Shown one piece after another: positions 1 through 12,300 of a stretch of 64,000 nt of DNA. Positions within the stretch are counted from its first letter, which is position 1. Each line of letters starts with the position of its first letter. The stretch spans positions 372,001 through 436,000 of the forward strand of contig KQ965731.1 in NCBI GenBank assembly GCA_001574975.1, written 5' to 3'. Position numbers and translations under genes: made by a program. The stretch comes from Gonapodya prolifera JEL478 (lineage: Eukaryota > Monoblepharomycota > Monoblepharidomycetes > Monoblepharidales > Gonapodyaceae). The notes below the pieces were generated by a model that saw only the letters and a list, made by a program, of their open reading frames with translations, had not been told where the DNA came from and made no database searches.

Positions 1-899
1 CCTGGACTTGGCTTGACTGGTGCTTGGCTCAAGGGCTCAGCAAGTTGACTCAACTTGTGTCCAACCCTTGTTGTGCCCTGTCTGCAAGGCAAAGATGCAA
101 AACACAGATGCTGTTGCCAGATGGACTTAAAAAATAATAATGATGATTAACTTGATTCTAGTTTTTTTTTGACTGCTTGGAGAGGAAAATATTCACTTGT
201 TAGAGCATCTGATGCCTTGAAATGGAGGTTAAGTAATCCCCATAAATCTCACTCAAAGTTTTACGTGGCCACTGATATAATGCAAAAACAAGCAATCGTT
301 TCAACTGAGGAATTTGAAGTTTTGCCCCCTTTGGTGCATTACAAATATTCTTGAACTTCAGTTTTTTGGATGAAATAGTAAAATTTTAGTTATACGTTTG
401 TTTAGGTGCAATCCCTGTTGGCAGACTATCACCAATGGATTGTACAGCGCTTATCAGAAATGGCCTCAGTTTTCAACTGCAACTGCATCTTAGTCAACAC
501 ACCGCAGTTCAAAGCTTCTTCTGTGTATGGTGTGAGCTCCTCACCAATCATATTTGGTGGTCTCTCCTTCTTAATTAAGGGGACAGGAGCACAGTGTGTG
601 TTCAGTGTTCCCATCCTGGACAGACAGGACGAGAACCGCTGGAGAGTTACGCCCATCTATCTAGGACTCAGTCTTTCCACAATCTAACAGGATGTGTTGC
701 TTCAAGTGGGACTGTCTCCCTTGGCCAAAAAACGAGCACCTAAATATTTGAAACATCAAAAGAGATCTCCAATTTCTCTCAATTCTTCAAAACCATGAAA
801 ACATTGAAAAGATGAAATCTAGAGAAATATTTCACATGTACCTTTTGCAAATTTATGCTTGGCTAAAAAGCATTGGGGCACTCAAAATTACATCAGCTT
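1..899. other. AT-rich intergenic DNA, no supported gene
   Basis: The stretch has only short frames. The longest (about 406-687, plus) matches no family I recognise, and an equally open frame exists on the other strand. The first 60 bases contain inverted CAAGTTGACTCAACTTG-type words like those near both ends of the hAT element at 40-42.6 kb, so part of this could be a transposon end, but the similarity is weak. Confidence 0.3.
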
Positions 900-1675
900 G
901 ATATCAACACATCATAGACTTAATCTGAGCCTGCAGCAGAATAATAAAGAGTTTTATATGTTTTTACCAAGAGGAATAGCAGAATTTTTCTATGGAAAGG
1001 TTGACTGATAATTTATCTGAAGAAACCTCTACATGGATTAGTGAGAAGTGCACTTGCAGTGACTTGAAAGAAATTGATGGGAAAGAGATGCAAAACCCAG
1101 TTTTCATGCAGGATTTCAATCTGAAAAGTTGGAAGAAAGATCTGCAAAAAATCAAAGCAGATACACTTTAAGAATTCTGGAAGCATTTGGCAAAATGGAA
1201 GGTATTCCTAAGAATACCATTGAATTTTAGCCAATGAATGGAAGTAATTTAGCAATCAAAACCAGAGAATATGGATCCTGAATACATAAAAAGTTACCAT
1301 ACAGGCAATTTTGTAATATGCTTTGGTTGGCAGAAGGAACTCAACAAGAAATGCTTCTTAAGCTTCAAGCATATTGGCATGTTATCAGACAAATTTGGTC
1401 CTGAGAACTGGATGCAAGCTAAACACCTATTTGGATATCTTTGTGGAGCATTGATTATGGAATTATGTATGCCTCCAGATACTGTGCTTGCAAGGGGAGT
1501 GTTGCTCAGGATAAGAAATCAAGTATGAAAGGAAGAAGATTAATGTATGGAGGGGATTATTTACATTTATGGCAACCTCAACTTCTCAACTCATCTTCAA
1601 AAAAGTTTTATTTGTGCATGATAAATTTAAATCCACAAGGAGTGTGTATCCAACAATGCATACACAATCAATACA

Positions 1676-1976
1676 TGCTACCCGACCTAGGGGTGCTCCG
1701 TGAGACCTGTGTGCTGCAGGACCACGATCATGTATGAGTGACACCAAGCATACATTGTAGATGGGACATGTAGTCTCACCTGCAGGACCACGACGCCAAA
1801 CGTGGGCTGTGCCCTGCAGGGGAGAATATATATACTAGGGAACTGTTCCATGCTGTGCCACCTAAGGTGCCTTGCCTTAACAGCACTGTGCTACACACTC
1901 AGCCCCTATCCGTGCTGTGCCACACTCCACCCCTCACAGCCATGTAAGTGGCTGTCACCCAGCAGGCTGGGTGACA
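1676..1976 (+). mobile_element. Solo LTR-like repeat, copy 1
   Basis: This 301-bp unit begins TGCTACCC and ends GGGTGACA, so it has TG...CA ends that form a short imperfect inverted repeat. It contains a TATATATA box near 1829-1836 followed by a run of conserved sequence. A 10-bp-arm palindrome lies at its 3' end (1954-1975). A second copy, about 90 percent identical by eye, occurs inverted at 44485-44783. The flanks are ATACA and CTACA, four of five bases alike, as for a decayed 5-bp target-site duplication. It sits inside the Copia relic. A solo LTR is my best reading; a non-autonomous element with short terminal repeats is the alternative. Confidence 0.7.
1954..1975. repeat. Palindrome at LTR 3' end
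   Basis: Perfect inverted repeat with 10-base arms GTCACCCAGC / GCTGGGTGAC around a 2-base loop. The same hairpin is conserved at 44486-44507 in the second LTR copy, so it belongs to the element. Confidence 0.85.
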
Positions 1977-2850
1977 CTACACCCCTCACTTTGCTCAGAG
2001 TTCTGAAAGAGTTCTGCAAAGCAAATAATGTGAGATAATTTGTCCTCCCCTGCAAATAATATGTGATACTTGACTTGACATTGCGTTTCTTGTCTGTCAT
2101 TTTTGCAACCAATGGGTGCACAAATTAGTGAGTCATTTTTGTATGAACATGAAAGAGCTGTTGTCAAGGAGAATAAGGCACTCTAGTATCTAGGGTTTGC
2201 TATGCACATATTCTTTTGTGAGTCCTCTGGTCTTTCCTAGAAGCTGAAAGGTTGTGCAAAAAATTTGGTTGATTATGTAGCCATTGTTCAATCTCTTTCA
2301 CTGCAGATATTCAGCAGAAATGAGTGACGGAAGGCCAACAATATGTGGATTATTGACATCATTGCCTATTCATCACACAGAAAGTATAATTTTGACTGCT
2401 TGAATTGGACAGTTTGATACAAAAATTGGGAGATTTGGCTGGCAACAATAGCACAATATTGTTTTGTATTAGCTGGAGGAGTTTGATCTCATGCAATTCA
2501 AGCACCCAAGACCACTGCAACATCAACTACTGTAGCAGAAATTCATGTAGTATCTAATGCAGTCAAGAAGCAAAATACATCAAAGGACTTCTGGTAAATT
2601 TCTGTGATAATAAGGCAGCAGTTGATTTGGGAAGCAAGCCAATTTCAACAAAGCAAGGACTAAGCATATTGATTTACAGTATTTCTGGAGATGTGTGACA
2701 GACTATTGCTGAAGGAGTTATTGAATTTAAGCCAATTGAAACTGAAAACAATGTAGCAGTTAATCTTATGGAGACACATATCCATTATTCTCAAAAGACC
2801 ATGAAAGACTAGAGTGAAAAAGATTGTTCAGAGTGGCTTCAATTTTTAAT

Positions 2851-3323
2851 GGATCACAGTCTGGGGAAGTGAAGGAATATTAAGCACTCCTGTCCCATTG
2901 TGAGATACAATCTCAGAAACAATACTTTGAGATTGTTGTAGTAACACAGAGCTCTTTACATGTAGAAGATTATTGTGTGGTTTGTTAAGAGATATCTGTA
3001 ACAGTAGATGTGATATTTGTATTTTAAATCCTACAACAGGACATGGTTGACACATTCATGACCCCATGGCTGTCCACATTGACTACTATAATAGAATGCT
3101 AACAGTAAGAAGGTTATTTTCAACATGTTTTAGATTAGTGCTAAATTTTTCCTCTCTCAACTTGAGCTGTTACTCCACACAGAGGTTACAAGTCAGGCTC
3201 ACAAATACTTTTTTTATCAAAAATTCAAACAATTAATATTATGGATCTCACAAATCACAGTGGGAATTGTGAAAAAGCAAACATCCTCATAATAAAGTCC
3301 CAATATAATATTACATGAGCTAC
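2851..3323. other. Intergenic region downstream of HYDIN
   Basis: AT-rich DNA between the Copia relic and the HYDIN stop codon. It presumably includes the HYDIN 3' untranslated region. I see no gene here. Confidence 0.4.
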
Positions 3324-6300
3324 CTAGGTTGCTTTCAAGTAATATGTCCATTGCACACCACTTTGATGAGAAATTACAAGCTTAGCCACTGGTGTAGATG
3401 TTGCACTCTTACTTGTTCCCAGACCTGATACACTGCTATTTGCAGGTTGACGATAACTCACAAAAACAGTTGTTGTCTTCTTTGCAGGTAAATTGGATTC
3501 TCCCATCTTCACAATAAATTGTGCATTATCAACAGATGCTTGGAACAATGCCACATTGTTGAAAACATTTTTAAACTGAAATTGGAATGTTTGGCCAGAC
3601 TGCAATTGAGAAGTTGTCAGCAGATTCATTTAATGAAACAATGTTTCAGCATACCTTTATGCTAATAGGACCTTGTGGTTGGGGAATTGTGCAGTGACCC
3701 ATCAAGGGGATAAGGTAGTCACCACCAGAAGAAGATGAAATGTACAATGTTGCACCAGCGCTGCCTAGCTTAGAAGGCTCATAAGTGACATCAATGGTCA
3801 CTTCAACTGGTCCATTGTTAGCCGCTGTGATTTTAACCTTTAATAAACATGCATTACAAGGAATGCAGAAATTTCCTCACCAGGAACTGCTGTTACAGTT
3901 TTTTCTGTAGAAAAGTCACTGCTCTCCAGTTTGCAAGTGTACTCTGTCTTCATTTTGCAGTAACTTTGAAAGGTTACTGGTTGAGTGCAACTCCCACCAA
4001 GTGCTGTGTTAAAGTGTACTGTTTTTTCCCTCAAAGCTGGAGATGCATGCAATTTGATGTCATATTGAAGGTTACCAAGTTCTGAAGATGAGACAAGCAA
4101 TCGTGCAATTGAATCCTTTGGGACGAGTGGCAAAAAGTCTATTTGTAGTGTTGAATCTGACCTGTTGAACTTTGTGTGCTAAATATTCCACAAGAGAAAA
4201 AAAACGATTTCGCTTACTTTGGTCCAACAACCAGTGAATGTGGCACAGTGATGTCTGGATGTGCACATGATGGTTGAAACAGTACTTGTGTTGGTAAAGG
4301 GTTACTAATTGTAATTGCCTTTGAGACTGCCACTCGAGTTGTGGTTGACATTTCAAGGGCAGTTACTACTGCATTGGGGACTGATTTTATGGTGACATTG
4401 TAGAATGCATACTCCTGAAAATAAACTGTGCATAAGATAAAAACACAGAGTTATGCCACAGACACATACCTGAGTTTCTTCATTCCTGAAAACCACACGA
4501 AACAGTGTTAAACCTTCCTTATGTGATATGAAATGAAGTTTATAATGCCCTGTCTCCCCAGCAGGAAGCTCAAGATACTCCACACCCTTGATCACAACTG
4601 CAGGATCTGCCTTTGGGACCTCAAAATTTATGCACAGGCGCTGAGGGAGCTGGAGCCAATTATCAATTTTTATGATCTCTGTATGGGGTGTCCTACAAGG
4701 AATTTCTCTGTTGATACTTCCAGCAGCAATGGGTCGTTCAGCAGTTCCAACCAGCTTATATGTTATTCCAGAGCCATCAGGGAAAGGAATAAACAACCCT
4801 CCTTCATGTTTTCCAGACTCTCCACTACCAGTCATTTTCAAAGGGTGAAATGTGATATCATACCTTGCTGTACCATTGTCAAAATCTATTGTTTCAGCAC
4901 CTTGAAATGCATCATTATCAATGACTGGCTTTGCTTTCCAGATACCAAGAAACTTTGTGTTCACAATTAAAGTTTTTAGATCAGTTTGTCTGACAGGACA
5001 TGCAAATTTTAAAATGTCTGGATGCAATGGTGATGCCATTGATGAACCAGAAAGTGTCAAAGATAGGGGATCAATGGTAAAATCTTCACATTGAAATGAA
5101 AGTTGGACAGTTTCCATTATGGGAGTACTTGACACACTTAATGGGCTGAATGTAACTTCAATTGGAAAGTTTGAATATGGTGATACACAGCCTTGAGAGG
5201 GTGATAGAATATATGCTGCTTTACTGGCTTGCCTGTTTGTGGTAAAATGGAGCTCAAGATCACCAAAGTTCATAATCTGCACTTTTCTTGTCAGTGATGC
5301 ACTTTGAACAACTTGACCAAAGAGAAGTGTGCTTAAATCTAAAGCAACATCTACTCCAACTCCTTGACCAGTAATATGAAACAGGGCCTGATCACTGCCA
5401 TATCCCTCAAGCTTGACCTCTTCTGCAAAAGCACCTGTTCTTGACACTGGCTTGAAAGTTATTGGAAGGGATATCACAGAATGTGGAGGAATCACTCTGT
5501 CATTCTCAGGTAAAACCACTCCAAGGCTCCTGAGGAGCTCAATGACAGATGTTGGTCCCAAACAGCAGTTCACAGGTAAAGAGCTCTTGTTGTGAAGTCT
5601 TACAGCTTTTGATGAAGATTTTCCCACTTTGACCATTCCAAATGCAGTGATTCTATCTGCACTAAAGGCCTCAACATCAATCTGAATCACTTCACCACAT
5701 ACCCTGAAGTTAAGCTGTGATGCATGATTTACAAGAACAGTCACATTCTCATTAAATCTTCCTAGGCGATTAGGTCTCAATGTTACTTTGACTGGCAATT
5801 TGCCACTAGGTGGTAGTGAGAAGGATCCAAGAGAATCCAACTCACAAAATGTGGAAAGTGACTGAATTTCAAATGGAATATCAAAAATATCATGATTTAT
5901 AACATCAAATGTGCAAACAGGAACTGATACTGAGTTTAAAAATATTTTTCCAAAGTTAAACTCAGAGAGACTAAGTTTCAACTGTGGGGTAATAGCATGA
6001 GCACAGACAGTAAAGCTATATGTTGGTCCATTTGTTATCTGACATGTGAGTTTCAAATCCTTTACAATTGTTGCTGAAGCAGCATATAATTGTAGGAGGC
6101 AAGAGATTTTCTCTCCTTTGGCACATTTTCCTGATTCTGGAGTGATTGAAAATATGCTTTGCTTCTTTGTCTTGAAACTCCAAACAAACTCAAGGTTATA
6201 TGTTCCAGTATTCTCTATAAATATTCTTTTTGAATGATTACTGAAGATGTGGCACCTCCCAAAGTCAAGAGTGGAGCTTGAAGACTCTTGGGCTGTTACT

Positions 6301-9300
6301 GGGAAGATTTCACTATTTGGCATCTCAACACTGATTTGCTCATGAAGAGAGTATCCTTCTGCTTTAATAATAAGTGGAATTGGGGAAACCTGAAAATTTA
6401 TTTAAGGCAAGCTTTACTTGTTATGTTGGAAGTTCTTACCTTCTTTTTAATGTTGCATGAAAGAATAAAATTATAAAGCTTTTCAATTGTGGGTGTGAAC
6501 ACTATATCAATTGAGACTTCTCCATGTGGTTTGATGAGTCCATTGCTTGGTGTTACTTGGAGGGGCATGGTACCACTGGCGTCTAATGGTACTGGAAGGA
6601 AGCTGAATTGAAATTCTGTAAAATGACAGTATTATGTGCAGCCTCTTTGAGAATAGTTTCCATGCCACATACCAGTTGGTTCACTGTTAAGAAGCTTTAC
6701 AGTCTCCTTTGTAGACCATCCAATTAAGACAGGTGCTCTAAATGTCAAAGAAGATTTCTCAAAGTACACATTTGGATCCAAGCTTTGCGCCACCACTAAA
6801 AATGGAACTGAAATGCCAAACTTTGGCACTGTAAAACTCCATAATGACTCTGAAATTTCCATGCCTTCAGAAAGGTACTCAAATGTGACTTCTATCCTTT
6901 GGCCTACATTTTGGGAATTAAACCTTAATAAAACAAATATGATAATTACCAACTTACCTGCATGAATAGTACCCTGCAGAGGACTGCATCTAAACAGTTT
7001 TTTGTGGTTTCCTATCTCTGAGCTCCAAAAAAAATCATACATTTGATCAGTGGGATTTAGGAGGCTAAAGCGTTTAATGCCCTTTGATTTCATCCCAATG
7101 CACTCTCTGAACTCTACAACTTTTGTCAAAGGGTCAAGGAGTGGTGGTAAACCACTTGCTAAAGCTGTCTCCTTGGACCTCCTCTCAGATACAAGGTAGT
7201 CACTCTCATCAAGGTCAAAATGGCAAAGTGGCCTCAATGACTGCCCCAAAAGTTTGATGGAAAGAGGTTTACAATCTGGTGCCAAGTATGGTATCTGAGC
7301 AGACAGCCAGCAACAGTAATCATGGGCATCAAGGGGTGAAAATCGTATTGTAACCTTTTCTTCCTCTCCAGAAAGGATAGTGCCAGATGATGGGGTGATT
7401 GAAAAAGGACAACTACCATCCATCTCCAAGTCCTGAAATTGTAATTTAAAATCAAACTGAAGGGGAATTTTCCCTGTATTTCTCAAGGTGCCATAAATGA
7501 AACGACTTTGCAACATGTACGTTGTCCGAAATGTTATAACTTCTTTTCCAGGATTAAACTCATAAAAGACATAATCTGAATTTGCTGAGACAATGAGGTC
7601 TTGAGTGACTTCAACCACATTTGTAGTTGATACTGCTTGCATTGAGAGTGCCAATGCAACAAACTGAACTGGTACATCTGGTTTAAATATCACTTTCACG
7701 TCAGTTACTGCATGGGGCTGAAGTGTGTATGATGAAGGCTCTATCTGGAGGAATGGGTGAGGGGAAGGACTCCAACGAATGCTGACAGGTGTGACGGTAT
7801 GGTTTGTTGCTTTAAATGTGTGGTGTATCTCACACCCAACAGCAGCATTGTTGAAAACAATGTCTGCCTCATCATTTCCTGTTGGTAAGTTTGAAAATAG
7901 TATGAGGTCATTGTGACTCTCCCCTATCAAGCTGATTCTCTCATCTTCAAAAGTATTATCAATAGTGAGTATTCGCACCTCCTCTTCAATTTTTCCAACA
8001 ACTTCTGGTTGAAAAACTATGTATAACATATGTTCTTGGCTGGGGAGAAGAACAGAAGGAATGTCCTGAATTGCAAATGAGCTTCCTCTTTCTTTACATA
8101 ACTCAATTCTGTATTTAGCAGGTACAATGCCATCATTGCAGAGGATTATTGGCATTCTTTCCTGCATACCAAGTGAGGACCTAGGAAAAACAAGTGTGTG
8201 AGATCCTGACTTTCCTTGTGTTAAGTTTTTAATGGAAATATGAGGCAAAGTTCCTTGGCCTAATAGATTGAAGTTAAGAGAAGGAGGGTGGGGTTCAATT
8301 TCAGTCTCAACAATGGCTTCAAACATGGCTCCATGCTGCTGCATAGCAATTGCATGAAATGTTAAACTGACTGTTCTTGTTTCATGGGCTGGTATTGTTA
8401 CTTTTCGTGGTTCAACTTCAAAGCATTGTTCTGCTATGTCTTTTCCTTTGTTGTTAGGGTGCACCAAAACAGAAACATCAGCTGGAATTCTACCAGGATT
8501 CGTTATTCTGAACTGGGCCTGGGTGCTTTGGCCTACCAAAAGGGGCCGCAGGTGGAGAGTCTTTGTTTCTTCTGCAAAAATATGGCTCTGAAGGAATTTT
8601 TTACTATCATAACGCCTACAAAGTGCATACTCCAAGAAAATTGATTGGTAGTCTTGTGTTGAAATTATGGGAATGCATGATTCACCAATAAGTTTGTACA
8701 TATGTGAATTCTGAGGGCAACTGTCTGATATCTCCAAAACCAGAATTTCTTGGTATGGACCTGGCACCTCTGGATGGAACTCAACGCTGATTAACTGCTT
8801 TGAACCGGCCAATACCACTGCAGTACCAGGGGTTACATTGAAAGGTCCTATTGCCTGTGTTTCTCCAGATCTTGCAACATCTTTTCGAGGCTGGAGTTTT
8901 GATATGGCTGGTTCTACTACATCAAGCACTTGCTTACTAATTCTTGATGAAACTTTCATCTTTCCACCACTCTTCAAATCCCCAAGGTTAAGAATTTTGG
9001 CCATGGAGTATCGAAATTCAAAGTCCCCTGTATTTTCAAGCAGAATTGTCTTTACAGGTTTACTCCCATGTAAAATGCTTCCAAAGTTTAGTTCAGAAAC
9101 TGGTTGAATGGTATATTGACTGTACACCACTCTGAGAGAAACCTTAATTGGTATGCACAGAGTTACTTCAGCAGAGATGGGATCAAAAATTTGGCATTCA
9201 ATGCAAGGAACTTCAGCCAAATTCACTTGAGATTCTGTTTTAAAAGTTAATTGGAATGACATGGGTTTCTCAGATGGAGATATCACTCCTTCATGAATTG

Positions 9301-12300
9301 TAACCTGGGCTTGTGTTGATATGGTGAAAAAGTTTGCCCAGTCTTCTTTATAAATGAAGCGAAACCCTGCTTCATATTTCCCTCTATTTTTCATTGTGAA
9401 TGACTGCTTGACTGGGTCATCACTGACCTTCAGAGTACCAAAGTCCACACCTTCCATTCCTCTAGGAAAGTGAAAATCTACTGCAATATCATACGCTTCT
9501 GCTGATAGAAGAATAGTTTCTGCTTGGACTACACCACTATTTCTGTCCACATCAAATGCTTCAAGTTTCAGGGACTTTTTTACAGAGCATACTTTTACTG
9601 CATGGAACTTTGCACAAAGTTTGCTGTCAGACATTGGGTTCACAACTCCCTCTGTTGGTTTAATTTCAAAATCATCTCCTAAGCTTTCCCATCCAGATAA
9701 TTTCCAGGCAACTGGAAGCTGTGTATTGTTTTTCAGTGTGATGTCTCTTTCTTCACTGTGTTGCAGCAAAACTTTCTCAAAATTAAATGCTTTTTTATCC
9801 AACTCCAACTCTGGTTTTACTCCATTGCAAATAATTGTACCAAGGAGAGGTTGTGGATTGTCTTTTATGGACAAGACAATGCAATCTTCAAACCTCCCAG
9901 CTGATCGTGGAAGTGCTTGTACCACTACTGCTGTTTCTTCACTTGCTGGTATCTCCAGAGCTACTGGATCAATAGAGAAAGTGTCCCCACCCTTTGCATC
10001 ATTTCGGAAAGAGAGACTAACTTTGGCGTCAAAACTTGTGGCACTTGCTACAGTCAATGTTGCCTTGTTATCTGCTGTTGGTTCTGGTGGATACTTTTTA
10101 CTGAGCCACAGTGAGCCAAAATCAATGCCAAAAGAAAATCCTGAACCAGTTGAACTTTTGCCCATATTCTTTTTTGGAATTATAGCTGCAACGTCTGAAG
10201 TGATGGTTGGGTACTGGCACCAACCCTCACAATATAAAGAGAATGACAATTCATTCACACCGGCAATTCCAAATTCAAACTGATTTGAAAAGTATCCAAC
10301 CTCATTTGAGAGGAACTTTATTCCTAGATCGCGCATTTCTCCAGGGGCCAGAACCCATCTAAATGGTTTGGATACCTTGCTCAAGTTGTCATCAGCTTTT
10401 TCTCCCTTTAGTTCATCCTGATTTGTCACAAGTAATGAGGGTTTTGTTGGACCAGGTGTCTTTGTTGACCTCTTGGCATCTGCTTTCACTAAGATATTAG
10501 ATGCTTCTTGAGCATTCTGGGGGTCATCATCTTTGTCATTTCCAGTCAAATTTCCTGAAGATTGTATTGTAAATGCTGTGGTCCTTCTTTTGAGAGACTG
10601 TTTCAATGACGGTCGCCCAATCAACTGATACTCAACAATATTAAAGCTTTCCACATCACCAATCTTTTTACTGGCATCTTCAAACTTTGAAAATAGAAGG
10701 CTTGCAACTTTCTCATATAATGAGTTTTTGCTTTGCATTGCACTGACATCATAAATCCCAAACATGCCATTCTCATCAACAGAATTATGTAGTTCCGTCT
10801 CAGGGACATCTGAAAGACTACCATTTGATATCTGTGTTTCAAAGTATATTCCACTTTGCAAACCTCCTGCAACAGGCTTTCGACTACCTTTTTTGTCAAG
10901 TGTACTTAATGGGCCCTTCAATGGCACAGGTTTATCCAATTGTTTGAGAACAGAAAGAATCAGATCAAAAGTTTGGGTGTATTGCTCATACTGTGCAGCT
11001 GCTTGCTCAGTTTGAAATGCAGGAGTATCTTGGGATTGCTCAGCAGTTTGGTCTCCATTATCAATCTTTTCAGTTTGGCCATCTTTAGCATGTGATTTGG
11101 CTTGTTTTGCATTTTTTACACCATCATTTTGCTGCTTGCTTGGAGCTTTCTGTGCTGACCTGTCACTTTTGTGATCTACTGGTTTTCGTAATTTTGTATC
11201 TTTTCCTTTTTGCAAATCATCAATCCTCTTTGAGCCAGTGTTAGCACCTCCACTTTCCTCCAAAAAAGGCTTTTGTTTTCTGTGTTCTACTTTTGAAAGT
11301 TTTTTGTAGAAGGCACTTAGAAGGGTATCATAGTAGTTTCTATCATCATCTGAGAGTTGTGAGTAGAGGTCTTCAGAAATCTGTGATACTGCATTTCTCT
11401 TTAGCTCTTCTTGGCAAGCTTCTCTATTTGATAATCTTTCCCTTTCCTGTACGAACTTCCCATCAACAATCAAGTTCACAAGGAATAGTTTACGTTTGGA
11501 TGAACCATGCTTCAATATTTTTGCAACTCTTGGTGGAGCAACATATTTGGAGCAAACTCCATCAATAACAACACCACCTTGACAGTCTGCAAAGTTTAAT
11601 CTGCAGCGAAATACTTCAGATATCAAATTATCTTCAGCTGCCATGCTTCCAGAAATATTTACAGAATCGTCTCCAGCAGCTTTAATTGCAGATACTGCCA
11701 TTGTATCAATATGGATATCTGTACATTTTGCTTGCAAAAATGCATGCATCTTCTGTGAAAGTTCTGTGGGCCAGCTCAGTTTAGAATCATAGTTCAAGCT
11801 CAAAATGGTATCAATGTGGAGATACAAAAGGTTGTGGTTCTCTGAAAGAGTTCTTGCAAGAGTAGATTTTCCTGCAAATGGTGGTCCATGTACAATAATA
11901 ACAGGGCCCTCAGCCACATCACTACTTGTAGATAGGAAGATATCTAGTGGTGCCTTTGTATCTGAACTGGTCAACTTTTTAAGTGTGTCTACTTGTGCAA
12001 AGCCAGCTTTCACACCATCTCCAATAGTATTCAGCAAAGGAGGCTGACCAGAATCTTGGACTGGGAGAATCATGACATTTCCATTCATCCATGCTGTGTT
12101 AGGAAGGTTCCACAGAACATCCTGCTCTTCAAGATACTGACTGTCATAGTCAATAAGAAAAACCTCAAGAGGATATGAGTGAGAATTTATTAATGAAATT
12201 TTGGCATCTGTACCATCTGAATATGGAAGAATGGGGCTGAAGTGCACTGTACTTGGTTGTATTGTTAAAACTGGCTGGGAGCCTTTGCCACTAAGCTGAA

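Larger units (their letters stand above)
900..2850 (+). pseudogene. Decayed Ty1/Copia-type retrotransposon pol relic
   Basis: No intact reading frame survives, but short pieces resemble the end of a Copia polyprotein. Around 1270-1530 a reverse-transcriptase tail is visible (residues FGPENWMQAKHLFGYLCG, the place of the usual HW..AKR.LRYL.GT motif). Around 2410-2720 there is an RNase H-like part, with TTVAEIHVVSNAVK in the position of the STAEAEYIA motif, then a DNKAAVDLGSKP stretch, then KHIDLQYFW. Stops and frameshifts are frequent and the DNA is AT-rich, as in an old insertion. A solo LTR of another element (1676-1976) interrupts it. The 5' and 3' ends of the relic cannot be placed. Assignment to Copia rests on motif order; the exact family is unknown. 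Confidence 0.6.
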
